This document shows positions 42,717-48,220 of a stretch of 64,000 bases of DNA, in pieces. A model generated the notes under the pieces. The model made no database searches. It saw only the letters and a program-made list of their open reading frames with translations, and was not told the DNA's origin. How positions within the stretch are numbered: the first letter of the stretch is position 1; every line of letters starts with the position of its first letter. This DNA comes from a virus: positions 1 through 64,000 of IMG/VR virus record IMGVR_UViG_3300046000_004279; one strand, given 5' to 3'. The position numbers and the translations under genes were made by a program.

Positions 42717-42793
42717 GCTTCCGTAGCACAACTGGATAGTGCAAGAGATTTCTACTCTCTAGGTTGTGGGTTCGAGTCCTACCGGAAGCACCA
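42717..42793 (+). tRNA. tRNA-Arg(TCT)
   Basis: Acceptor GCTTCCG/CGGAAGC, anticodon stem AGAGA/TCTCT with loop TTTCTAC, T loop TTCGAGT, encoded CCA. Confidence 0.92.
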
Positions 42794-42798
42794 ACATT

Positions 42799-42874
42799 GC
42801 CCATGTAGGCCAAAGGTAGAGTCAGGAGACTTAAAATCTTCACAGTGTCGGTTCGAGTCCGACCATGGGCACCA
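42799..42874 (+). tRNA. tRNA-Leu(TAA), short variable loop
   Basis: Acceptor GCCCATG/CATGGGC, anticodon loop CTTAAAA, T stem GTCGG/CCGAC, encoded CCA. The variable region is only 5 bases, unlike normal class II tRNA-Leu. Confidence 0.8.
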
Positions 42875-42892
42875 ATCTTCTAAGGGGTTTAA

Positions 42893-43048
42893 ATGAGTAG
42901 CACAGAGTACGCCGAACTTGCAGGATTGACTATCGCGTTGAGTCGTTTAAGTCTCACCGCTGAAATACATAGAGATAGAGAGTGGGCTTTTGTTACTACT
43001 TGGATGACAGAACGCATCAATAATTTAAACAACAAAAAGAGACCATAA
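42893..43048 (+). CDS. small hypothetical protein
   Basis: 51 residues from ATG 42893 (AAGGGG upstream), TAATG overlap at the end. Helical, basic tail NNLNNKKRP. Lies between tRNAs. Function unknown. Confidence 0.55.
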   Translation: MSSTEYAELAGLTIALSRLSLTAEIHRDREWAFVTTWMTERINNLNNKKRP

Positions 43049-43221
43049 TGTTTTACGTAAAAGAACACGGATTCTACTATGAAAAAAAGCACGGACCATA
43101 CAGCACGTTGAAGGAAGCTATGGCTAACAAGCCGCCTGACAAGACATTTGGGCGCGAAGAAGCCTGTGTGGTATTTACGATTGAATCTACTGAAGGCACG
43201 GTTCAACTGCTAAACGAATAA
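43048..43221 (+). CDS. small hypothetical protein
   Basis: 57 residues, aromatic and basic N terminus (MFYVKEHGFYYEKKHGPYST), coupled by TAATG to the gene before it and ending 1 base before the next tRNA-like RNA. Function unknown. Confidence 0.6.
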   Translation: MFYVKEHGFYYEKKHGPYSTLKEAMANKPPDKTFGREEACVVFTIESTEGTVQLLNE

Positions 43222-43222
43222 T

Positions 43223-43313
43223 GGAAGTGGGCGTTAGACGCAAGAGGGACTTATAAACCCTTCAGCAGTAGATGACTGTTCTCGACTGGGAGCGTAACCC
43301 AGCACTTCTACCA
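43223..43313 (+). tRNA. class II tRNA-like RNA, identity unclear
   Basis: GGAAGTG/CACTTCT acceptor, long variable arm with CAGT/ACTG stem, T stem CTGGG/CCCAG with unusual loop AGCGTAA, encoded CCA. The D arm is reduced to GCGT-TAG-ACGC. The anticodon region CTTATAA reads TAT in the standard register but with an A-A closing mismatch; the class II arm would suit Leu, Ser or Tyr. Confidence 0.55.
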
Positions 43314-43314
43314 T

Positions 43315-43390
43315 GATCCTATAGCTCAGTGGTTAGAGCTGGGCGCTCATAACGCCTAGGTCCGAGGTTCGAATCCTCGTGGGATCACCA
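43315..43390 (+). tRNA. tRNA with CAT anticodon (Met or Ile2)
   Basis: Acceptor GATCCTA/TGGGATC, loop CTCATAA, stem GGGCG/CGCCT, T loop TTCGAAT, encoded CCA. D arm and variable loop resemble Ile2 (lysidine) tRNAs; elongator Met is the alternative. Confidence 0.85.
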
Positions 43391-43399
43391 TTAAAAATG

Positions 43400-43407
43400 T
43401 ATAAATA
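43400..43407 (+). promoter_or_regulatory. T4-like late promoter
   Basis: Exact TATAAATA after tRNA(CAT) and 21 bases before the putative internal protein at 43428. Confidence 0.7.
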
Positions 43408-43427
43408 TATCAAAAATGAGATATCAA

Positions 43428-44483
43428 ATGTTACGTTTTAAAAAAGTCTTTATGGAAAGTGGTTTAAATTCAAAAGCGGGTAACCCTGAGAATTTTGATT
43501 TACACAGTAAAAAATACGACACTGAAGGTGATCGACATACTCAAAAGTATATTGCGCCTTACTTGCCTGGCAAAATTTCTCATGCGCAAGGCACACACAG
43601 AGTAAATGGGGATGTTTCTTCAGATATTCCAAAAGGTTCTAATGTAACAATTCATGGCCATTCAATTGTTAACAACAGGCATCATGTAACTATTTCTGCA
43701 GTTGGAAGTAATAAAAAAGTTACAGTAGCTACAAGCAAACTGAACAAACCCACAGGTTCTACTACCATTGAAAATGAAGGTCATAAGTATGAGAAGTCGA
43801 CATTTGATAGATTTAAAAGTCATGGATTAATTCCTGATGGATATAGTCCAGCTGGATCCACTGCTGGTACGGATGTTCCTATCATAAACAAAAGACAAAA
43901 AACTCACCACCAAGGTCGAATTGTTGCCGATGACAAAGCATTGTTATCAGGCGAAGTTAAAAAAGATACTACAGCAGCATTTGGACAGATAACTGTTAGA
44001 CATGATCCTCAAAAGGGCGGATGGCATATTCCCGATAATAACAGAGGAAAAAGACCCAGCTATGCATCCGAAGTTGAAAAAGCTGGTTTAATAGACCACT
44101 TAAACAAAACCGCCAGTGATCCTACTAAAACGACAAAAACTGCTTCTGGTCGAGTTAAAACTGAAAGAATTACACATCCAGATCTTAAACCCGCAGAATC
44201 ATATTTGACTGATCACCATGTTGACGTGTTACACGTGGGCGGCGGTCATGGTACGTATAGTGTCGGTGAGAAAGATGTTACTGACCACGGTCTACCTAGG
44301 CTATCTGGTAAAGGATTATGGACAATTCGTCAAAAACAAACAGGTGCGAATGCACATAATACTAGAACTATCATGTTCCAGCCACATGGCAAAGCTGGAC
44401 TAAATAATAGTCATATTAATCTTGATGATGATTCGCATATAGAATCTTTCAAGAAAACCTTGGGTCACTCTACTTCGTCATAA
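43428..44483 (+). CDS. putative internal head protein, nuclease-like region
   Basis: 351 residues. MLRFKKVFMESG matches the targeting-peptide pattern (F-x-x-E cut) of the 18-27 kb genes although it lies among tRNAs; ATG 43416 is an alternative start. The body is His/Lys/Gly-rich. ALLSGEVKKDTTAAFGQITV (E-x-K with downstream Gln) resembles PD-(D/E)XK nucleases. A late promoter precedes it, fitting a packaged protein. No other function visible. Confidence 0.6.
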   Translation: MLRFKKVFMESGLNSKAGNPENFDLHSKKYDTEGDRHTQKYIAPYLPGKISHAQGTHRVNGDVSSDIPKGSNVTIHGHSIVNNRHHVTISAVGSNKKVTVATSKLNKPTGSTTIENEGHKYEKSTFDRFKSHGLIPDGYSPAGSTAGTDVPIINKRQKTHHQGRIVADDKALLSGEVKKDTTAAFGQITVRHDPQKGGWHIPDNNRGKRPSYASEVEKAGLIDHLNKTASDPTKTTKTASGRVKTERITHPDLKPAESYLTDHHVDVLHVGGGHGTYSVGEKDVTDHGLPRLSGKGLWTIRQKQTGANAHNTRTIMFQPHGKAGLNNSHINLDDDSHIESFKKTLGHSTSS

Positions 44484-44610
44484 CAATCTATAAAACAGGA
44501 TATTCAAATGGAACCTTTAATAGAAAAGACTTAAGATTGTTCTTGCATCCGCATTTTCATTAAAAACTTCGTTGGATGTTAAAAAGTTTTCATGGAGCGT
44601 AAAAAAACGC

Positions 44611-44640
44611 TTGACTTACAATAACAAAGTACTATATAAT
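44611..44640 (+). promoter_or_regulatory. sigma70-like promoter
   Basis: TTGACT, 18 bases, TATAAT, in the gap 44484-44824, which otherwise holds only a small ORF and a terminator. Confidence 0.75.
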
Positions 44641-44670
44641 AGAAGTACGAACAAAGGAACTCTATTGCAA

Positions 44671-44757
44671 ATGACTTCGCTGCATAAACAAAATCAATCC
44701 TGGTTTATGACCCCGCTCTGCGGCGAGTATATTCGCATGTGTGGAGGCTCTATGTAA
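44671..44757 (+). CDS. very small ORF in a promoter-terminator unit
   Basis: 28 residues from ATG 44671 (TTG 44665 also possible) with AAAGGA upstream, within a roughly 180-base unit bounded by a promoter (44611) and terminator (44788). Contains Trp and two Cys. It may be a micro-protein or part of a small RNA. Confidence 0.4.
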   Translation: MTSLHKQNQSWFMTPLCGEYIRMCGGSM

Positions 44758-44787
44758 CGTATATCAAAGATATACCTTATCAAAGAG

Positions 44788-44819
44788 CCCTCCCAGATGA
44801 AAATCTTGGAGGGTTTTTT
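44788..44819 (+). terminator. rho-independent terminator
   Basis: CCCTCC-C-AGAT pairs with ATCT-T-GGAGGG, followed by six T. Confidence 0.92.
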
Positions 44820-44824
44820 AATAC

Positions 44825-44902
44825 GGTGTGGTGCTCGAGTGGCCCAAGGGAACGGATTGCAAATCCGTAAAGTCGTGAGTTCGAATCTCACCCACACCTC
44901 CA
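44825..44902 (+). tRNA. tRNA-Cys(GCA)
   Basis: Acceptor GGTGTGG/CCACACC, anticodon stem ACGGA/TCCGT with loop TTGCAAA, discriminator T as expected for Cys, CCA encoded. Confidence 0.9.
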
Positions 44903-44904
44903 AT

Positions 44905-44978
44905 GTTGGTGTAGCTCAATGGTAGAGCTGCGGTGGTCAGCACCGTGCGTGAGAGTTCGATTCTCTCCACCTTCGCCA
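44905..44978 (+). tRNA. duplicate of tRNA-Trp with TCA in anticodon position
   Basis: Identical to the tRNA-Trp at 45057 over 74 bases except one base before the anticodon stem and five of seven loop bases: GGTCAGC instead of CTCCAAA. The standard register reads TCA (complement of the UGA stop codon), but U33 is G and the first and last loop bases can pair, leaving five. It may be a degenerate copy or a changed-function tRNA. Confidence 0.65.
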
Positions 44979-44982
44979 ATTC

Positions 44983-45054
44983 GGTGTGGCAGCTTGGTGC
45001 TGACTTGGGTCTCATAAGCCCGAAGAGAAAGTTCGATTCTTTCCCACACCACCA
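44983..45054 (+). tRNA. tRNA-Met(CAT)
   Basis: Acceptor GGTGTGG/CCACACC, anticodon loop CTCATAA on stem TGGGT/GCCCG, T loop TTCGATT, CCA encoded. D loop is short. Probably elongator Met. Confidence 0.85.
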
Positions 45055-45056
45055 AT

Positions 45057-45130
45057 GTTGGTGTAGCTCAATGGTAGAGCGGCGGTCTCCAAAACCGTGC
45101 GTGAGAGTTCGATTCTCTCCACCTTCGCCA
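45057..45130 (+). tRNA. tRNA-Trp(CCA) with tandem U-U in acceptor stem
   Basis: Loop CTCCAAA on stem GCGGT/ACCGT, discriminator G, CCA encoded. Acceptor GTTGGTG/CACCTTC leaves U-U at pairs 2-71 and 3-70. Confidence 0.88.
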
Positions 45131-45139
45131 AAATAACTG

Positions 45140-45168
45140 TTGACATTTGTGTAGAAAAGGTCTATATT
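45140..45168 (+). promoter_or_regulatory. sigma70-like promoter of tRNA operon 1
   Basis: TTGACA, 17 bases, TATATT. AATAACTGTTGACATTTG is shared with the promoter at 47221. Confidence 0.8.
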
Positions 45169-45206
45169 AAGTTAACAGGGGGAAATTAATTCGAATCAAT
45201 CTCTCT

Positions 45207-45223
45207 TGCTCTTTCAAACTAAC
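45207..45223 (+). promoter_or_regulatory. boxA-like antitermination site
   Basis: TGCTCTTTCAAACTAAC after CGAATCAAT, resembling the rRNA leader boxA (TGCTCTTTrA). It lies 40 bases after the -10. Confidence 0.55.
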
Positions 45224-45266
45224 TAGAAAATGTCCTAGCGTAAGCGATGATGGACTGGAAACAGAT

Positions 45267-45384
45267 AACTCTGTTTTCATTGGGGTGGTGCTTGGTGCTC
45301 GCTTAGTCTCTTGCAGGAGACGGTGGCTAGCTGCAACTAGTGAGCAAGGTTCGATTCCTTGGCCACCTCATTGAAAACAGAGTT
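45267..45384 (+). ncRNA. RNase III-type stem around the first RNA of operon 1
   Basis: AACTCTGTTTTCA (45267-45279) pairs perfectly with TGAAAACAGAGTT (45372-45384), enclosing the tRNA-like RNA at 45283. The same sequence family encloses the RNA at 47302-47390. Confidence 0.75.
45283..45369 (+). tRNA. class II tRNA-like RNA without CCA
   Basis: Acceptor GGGTGGT/GCCACCT, T stem CAAGG/CCTTG with normal loop TTCGATT, long variable arm closed by CTAG/CTAG, anticodon-arm stem GTCTC/GAGAC with only six loop bases TTGCAG. Identity unclear; no CCA is encoded (ATT follows), unlike the other tRNAs here. Confidence 0.5.
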
Positions 45385-45386
45385 TT

Positions 45387-45461
45387 TGGGGGATAGCATA
45401 GTGGTTTTGCAGCAGACTTTGAATCTGTTGATCGTAGGTTCGAATCCTACTCCCCCAACCA
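45387..45461 (+). tRNA. tRNA-Gln(TTG)
   Basis: Acceptor TGGGGGA/TCCCCCA, loop CTTTGAA on GCAGA/TCTGT, CCA encoded; U1-A72 fits Gln identity. Confidence 0.92.
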
Positions 45462-45465
45462 ATAT

Positions 45466-45540
45466 GTCTTGGTAGCTCATTGGTAGAGCGAAGGTCTGAA
45501 AAACCTTGCGTAGGGAGTTCGATTCTCCCCCTTGGCACCA
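45466..45540 (+). tRNA. tRNA-Phe(GAA) with tandem U-U in acceptor stem
   Basis: Loop CTGAAAA on AAGGT/ACCTT, discriminator A, CCA encoded. Acceptor GTCTTGG/CCTTGGC leaves U-U at pairs 4-69 and 5-68. Confidence 0.88.
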
Positions 45541-45560
45541 TATAACATAAGGAATATACA

Positions 45561-45794
45561 ATGAAGATTGGTGATAAAGTTATCCATACTAAGCAATGGA
45601 ATCAATATAAGGGTTGGGTTGGGACTATTGTGTCGCTTAGTCCATTAATTGAAGGATTTGTTTTTGTTAAGTGGGATACACGTATTGATCCTGATGGTAA
45701 TGTCTTTAAAGATTCTTTAGAATCGGATGGTATGCTTCAACACGTTCTTGAGTTAACACTATACCAACCTGTGTCAGATCCAGCTGCACATTAA
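45561..45794 (+). CDS. small KOW/SH3-like protein
   Basis: 77 residues. MKIGDKVIHTKQWNQYKGWV then GTIVSLSPLIEGFVFVKWD fits a small SH3/KOW-type beta barrel as in RNA-binding factors. AAGGAA precedes ATG. It lies inside tRNA operon 1, so an RNA-related role is conceivable. Confidence 0.6.
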   Translation: MKIGDKVIHTKQWNQYKGWVGTIVSLSPLIEGFVFVKWDTRIDPDGNVFKDSLESDGMLQHVLELTLYQPVSDPAAH

Positions 45795-45815
45795 AAGAAT
45801 TTCTGGCTGAATTTT

Positions 45816-45890
45816 GGTCCTATAGCTCAGTGGTAGAGCAAAGAGCTGATAACTCTTAGGTCAGGTGTTCAATTCACCTTAGGACTACCA
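45816..45890 (+). tRNA. tRNA-Ile(GAT)
   Basis: Acceptor GGTCCTA/TAGGACT, loop CTGATAA on AAGAG/CTCTT, T loop TTCAATT, CCA encoded. Confidence 0.92.
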
Positions 45891-45927
45891 AAGTCAAACC
45901 TAGTTGATCTCGAAAGTCGCTAGGTCT

Positions 45928-45995
45928 GCTCCTACAAGTGGTTATGCGGTTGTTCGAGCAACTGCATGTGGGATCGTTCCCCACTAGGAGTAACA
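45928..45995 (+). ncRNA. tRNA-like RNA lacking a D arm
   Basis: 68 bases: acceptor GCTCCTA/TAGGAGT, T stem GTGGG/CCCAC with loop ATCGTTC, a 7-bp anticodon-position stem GCGGTTG/CAACTGC with six-base loop TTCGAG, and no D stem. Ends AACA rather than ACCA. A preceding inverted repeat ACCTAG/CTAGGT (from about 45898) may belong to it. Confidence 0.45.
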
Positions 45996-46000
45996 AGTTT

Positions 46001-46085
46001 GGGAGTGACGCATCAAGGTGATGCAGCAGACTGTAAATCTGTGGCGGAAGCGCAACGTTGGGTTCGATTCCCTTCACTCCCACCA
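46001..46085 (+). tRNA. tRNA-Tyr(GTA) with tandem U-U in T stem
   Basis: Acceptor GGGAGTG/CACTCCC, D stem GCATC/GATGC, loop CTGTAAA, class II variable arm, CCA encoded. T stem TTGGG/CCCTT leaves two adjacent U-U pairs. Confidence 0.88.
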
Positions 46086-46092
46086 ACACCAT

Positions 46093-46167
46093 GCAGCATT
46101 TGATTTCTGGTGAGATCGCTATCCTTTCAAGATAGAGAGACGGGATCGTAACCCGTATGCTGTACCA
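46093..46167 (+). tRNA. tRNA-Glu(TTC)
   Basis: Acceptor GCAGCAT/ATGCTGT, loop CTTTCAA on CTATC/GATAG, T stem ACGGG/CCCGT with unusual loop ATCGTAA, CCA encoded. Confidence 0.88.
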
Positions 46168-46170
46168 ATT

Positions 46171-46247
46171 GCCTCCATAGCTCAGCTGGATAGAGTACTG
46201 GTCTTCGAAACCATGGGTCGGGAGTTCGAATCTCTCTGGGGGCTCCA
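46171..46247 (+). tRNA. tRNA-Arg(TCG)
   Basis: Acceptor GCCTCCA/TGGGGGC, loop CTTCGAA, T loop TTCGAAT, discriminator T, CCA encoded. Confidence 0.9.
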
Positions 46248-46254
46248 TAACAAT

Positions 46255-46329
46255 GCTGGATAAGGTGTAACGGTTGCACTCCTGATTGTGAGTCAGGCAG
46301 ATGTGGTTCGACTCCACTATCCAGTACCA
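46255..46329 (+). tRNA. tRNA-His(GTG), alphaproteobacterial type
   Basis: Acceptor GCTGGAT/ATCCAGT, loop TTGTGAG on CCTGA/TCAGG, A73, CCA encoded. No G at -1 (base is T), the form known from alphaproteobacteria. Single U-U at the base of the T stem. Confidence 0.88.
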
Positions 46330-46334
46330 AGAAT

Positions 46335-46409
46335 GCGGGTGTAACTCAGGGGTAGAGTACTTCGTTGCCAACGAAGCTGTCGTGGGTTCAAATCCCACCA
46401 CCCGCTCCA
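46335..46409 (+). tRNA. tRNA-Gly(GCC)
   Basis: Acceptor GCGGGTG/CACCCGC, loop TTGCCAA on CTTCG/CGAAG, T loop TTCAAAT, discriminator T, CCA encoded. Confidence 0.93.
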
Positions 46410-46418
46410 ATATATTAT

Positions 46419-46426
46419 TATAAATA
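46419..46426 (+). promoter_or_regulatory. T4-like late promoter
   Basis: Exact TATAAATA 26 bases before the secreted nuclease gene. Confidence 0.7.
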
Positions 46427-46451
46427 TCTTAACATTAGTTAGGAGAATAGT

Positions 46452-46889
46452 ATGAAGAAGTTGTTATTGGTAGCGTTACTGCTACTGCCATCCATTGCTT
46501 TCGCTGAGAAGAAACCAGAAGGCGTAGTACACGATCTAAAGATCATTCGCGTGATTGATGGTGACACTGTAGAGTTTGAAGCACCATTCCTTATTGATCC
46601 ATTGCCTAAGAAGCTATCAATTCGTGTATGGGGTGTTGACACTCCTGAAAAGTCTTTCCGCGCTAAGTGCGAGAAAGAAGCAGCAATGGGTGCAGAAGCT
46701 TCCAAGTTCACAAAGGATCTTCTTGCCAATGCCAAGACCACACAGATCTCAATCTACGAATGGGATAAGTATGGTGGAAGAGTTCTTGGAGATGTTATCA
46801 TTGACGGTAACAGCTTAACGAAGATGTTGCTAGACAAAGGTTATGCTCGTGAATACTATGGTGATGCAAAACAATCTTGGTGTGAGTGA
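46452..46889 (+). CDS. secreted thermonuclease-like nuclease (SNase family)
   Basis: 145 residues with a Sec signal (cleavage after AFA, residue 18). Active-site elements of staphylococcal nuclease are present: VIDGDTVEF (metal Asp), RVWGVDTPEKS (Arg, Asp, Glu), and YGRVLGDV-like GGRVLGDVIIDG (second Arg). It should hydrolyse DNA or RNA in the periplasm or medium. AGGAG precedes ATG and a late promoter is upstream. Possible roles: nucleotide scavenging or clearing released DNA; both are inference. Confidence 0.85.
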   Translation: MKKLLLVALLLLPSIAFAEKKPEGVVHDLKIIRVIDGDTVEFEAPFLIDPLPKKLSIRVWGVDTPEKSFRAKCEKEAAMGAEASKFTKDLLANAKTTQISIYEWDKYGGRVLGDVIIDGNSLTKMLLDKGYAREYYGDAKQSWCE

Positions 46890-46895
46890 AAACAG

Positions 46896-47204
46896 ATGCT
46901 TTTAGATATTACACCGAACGCCAAAGAATATCTCACTAAGATGACTGAAGATAACGGTAAGCGATATGTTTACCTTAATGTCAAGGGCGGTGGGTGCAGT
47001 GGGTTCAAATATGAATGGAACTTTACTGATGAAACCGACAAAGGTGCGTTGGTACAAGACATTCTTGTCTTGGATGCTATGGCTGAAATGTTTGTATTTG
47101 GTTGTACTGTGGATTACATTCGCGAGTTAGGCGGTAACTATCTCACAGTATTGAATCCTAACGCAAAAGCAAAATGTGGCTGCGGCGAAAGCTTTGGCAT
47201 ATGA
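46896..47204 (+). CDS. IscA/HesB-type iron-sulphur carrier
   Basis: 102 residues. ITPNAKEYLTKM start, VKGGGCSGFKYEW (first Cys), and C-terminal KAKCGCGESF (Cys pair) are diagnostic of the A-type carrier family. Such genes occur in marine T4-like phages. It could supply clusters to the many radical SAM enzymes in this genome. Follows the nuclease gene by 6 bases. Confidence 0.9.
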   Translation: MLLDITPNAKEYLTKMTEDNGKRYVYLNVKGGGCSGFKYEWNFTDETDKGALVQDILVLDAMAEMFVFGCTVDYIRELGGNYLTVLNPNAKAKCGCGESFGI

Positions 47205-47220
47205 TTAGTGAAAATAACTG

Positions 47221-47249
47221 TTGACATTTGGTTCAGAATAATGTATAAG
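47221..47249 (+). promoter_or_regulatory. sigma70-like promoter of tRNA operon 2
   Basis: TTGACA, 17 bases, TATAAG, preceded by AAAATAACTG as at 45140. Confidence 0.75.
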
Positions 47250-47270
47250 TATACATGTAAGACGAATCAA

Positions 47271-47287
47271 TGCTCTTTGAAAATTTA
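47271..47287 (+). promoter_or_regulatory. boxA-like antitermination site
   Basis: TGCTCTTTGAAAATTTA, close to alphaproteobacterial rRNA leader boxA, again preceded by CGAATCAA. Confidence 0.65.
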
Positions 47288-47301
47288 GAAACAGAAGTGA
47301 T

Positions 47302-47390
47302 TCTGTTTTCACATGCATCCTGTGAATGAGGGTAGGCCACCCAACACTTTGCGGACTACGCAGAAATGCTGGGGTGCATGTGAAAACAGA
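47302..47390 (+). ncRNA. structured RNA enclosed by 16-bp stem
   Basis: TCTGTTTTCACATGCA pairs perfectly with TGCATGTGAAAACAGA (47375-47390). Inside are hairpins GGGT/ACCC and TGCG/CGCA but no T-loop, so it is not a tRNA. It stands where operon 1 has its class II tRNA-like RNA. Confidence 0.7.
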
Positions 47391-47394
47391 GTTT

Positions 47395-47471
47395 TGCGGG
47401 GTAGACTGGAGGTGGTTCCAGCACGGTCTCATAAGCCGAATACGTAGGTTCGATTCCTGCCCCCGCCACCA
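47395..47471 (+). tRNA. initiator-like tRNA-Met(CAT)
   Basis: Body TGCGGGG...CCCCGCC-A-CCA leaves U1-C72 unpaired, the 1-72 mismatch of bacterial initiators; loop CTCATAA; overall close to fMet. Third CAT tRNA in the window. Confidence 0.85.
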
Positions 47472-47477
47472 AAATAC

Positions 47478-47567
47478 GGAGAGCTGGGCGAGTGGTTTAT
47501 GCCTGCAGTCTTGAAAACTGCCGAACGGTGAAACGTTCCGTGAGTTCGAATCTCACGCTCTCCGCCA
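47478..47567 (+). tRNA. tRNA-Ser(TGA)
   Basis: Acceptor GGAGAGC/GCTCTCC, loop CTTGAAA on GCAGT/ACTGC, long variable arm ACGGTGAAACGT, discriminator G, CCA encoded. Confidence 0.93.
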
Positions 47568-47878
47568 GAATTCGATGGACGGCGTAGTTACACGGTCTTA
47601 GACGCCTCTCGTAGAAGCGCAACATCTAAGACGAGGTCGGGAGAGATGCTTCCCATATAGTCATACCCGCCCGTTTGGCGGTCCACTATATGGGGTATAA
47701 AGCTGATCATAACCTTGGGAACCCGTGCGCTGAAAAGGGGATGCATACCCGTTTCCATCGAACTTTATACGGAGTCAGTAGTGTGTCGGCTCGTTTTGAG
47801 GTTACAGATCTTATACCGTTGAAGGATAAGCACACCACTACTTCTGCGAAAGGCTTAGATCCCCTTTCGTATGAATTC
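47568..47878 (+). ncRNA. structured non-coding island 1
   Basis: About 310 bases between tRNAs without a supported ORF. It is dense in perfect inverted repeats: GTCTTAGA/TCTAAGAC, CCATATAGT/ACTATATGG (47653-47693) around CCGCC/GGCGG, GTATAAAG/CTTTATAC (47695/47763), AGTAGTG/CACTACT and CGAAAGG/CCTTTCG. GAATTC occurs at both ends and could close it. No RNase P, 6S or rRNA motifs were seen. Confidence 0.55.
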
Positions 47879-47951
47879 GGGGCGGGTAATGGGTTACGGG
47901 TGATCCTTGCAAGATTGCTGTCGTTGGGTTCGATTCCCAATTGCTCCACCA
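47879..47951 (+). tRNA. tRNA-Ala(TGC)
   Basis: Acceptor GGGGCGG/TTGCTCC keeps the G3-U70 Ala identity pair; loop CTTGCAA; T stem TTGGG/CCCAA; CCA encoded. Anticodon stem is weak (two G-U). Confidence 0.83.
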
Positions 47952-47955
47952 AATT

Positions 47956-48029
47956 GGCCCATTGATGAAGTGGTATCATACCGGATTGTCTATCCGAGGT
48001 TGCGAGTTCGATTCTCGCATGGGTCGCCA
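47956..48029 (+). tRNA. tRNA-Asp(GTC)
   Basis: Acceptor GGCCCAT/ATGGGTC, loop TTGTCTA on CCGGA/TCCGA, discriminator G, CCA encoded. Confidence 0.92.
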
Positions 48030-48220
48030 AACTTGGGGCTAGCCGCCCAAGACCAGTGTCAGAGAATTTCTTGTTACAACGCTGACACTTTAATAAACTC
48101 TGGTATACAAGCGTGCCTGTCGACGATAATAGATGGGGGTTTTAGTTATATTCCACCCTTAAGAAATATGACGGGTAGTGATGCAACCTAGAAGGGGTGG
48201 CTCCCAGCATCGTAAATTAC
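48030..48220 (+). ncRNA. structured non-coding island 2
   Basis: About 190 bases without a supported ORF. GTGTCAG/CTGACAC hairpin inside ACCAG/CTGGT; CTTGGG/CCCAAG near the 5' end, and AGCCGCCC can instead pair with GGGTGGCT near 48200, closing the whole island. Likely a folded RNA in tRNA operon 2. Confidence 0.5.

Noticed and set aside
42889-43206. Reverse-strand 105-residue ORF
   Set aside because: Two coupled plus-strand small genes with SD sites explain the region better.
44905-44978. UGA recoding by the TCA tRNA
   Set aside because: TGA is a normal stop in many genes of the window, and the loop lacks U33.
44694-46410. Several reverse-strand ORFs over the tRNA genes
   Set aside because: They cover folded tRNAs, and their repeated GFEPT-like and SNPH-like peptides are antisense T arms.
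47568-47878. RNase P RNA, 6S RNA or 5S rRNA
   Set aside because: No conserved core motifs of these RNAs could be found by eye.
47675-48191. ORFs in the structured islands of tRNA operon 2
   Set aside because: They cross tRNA-Ala and tRNA-Asp and lack SD and domain support.
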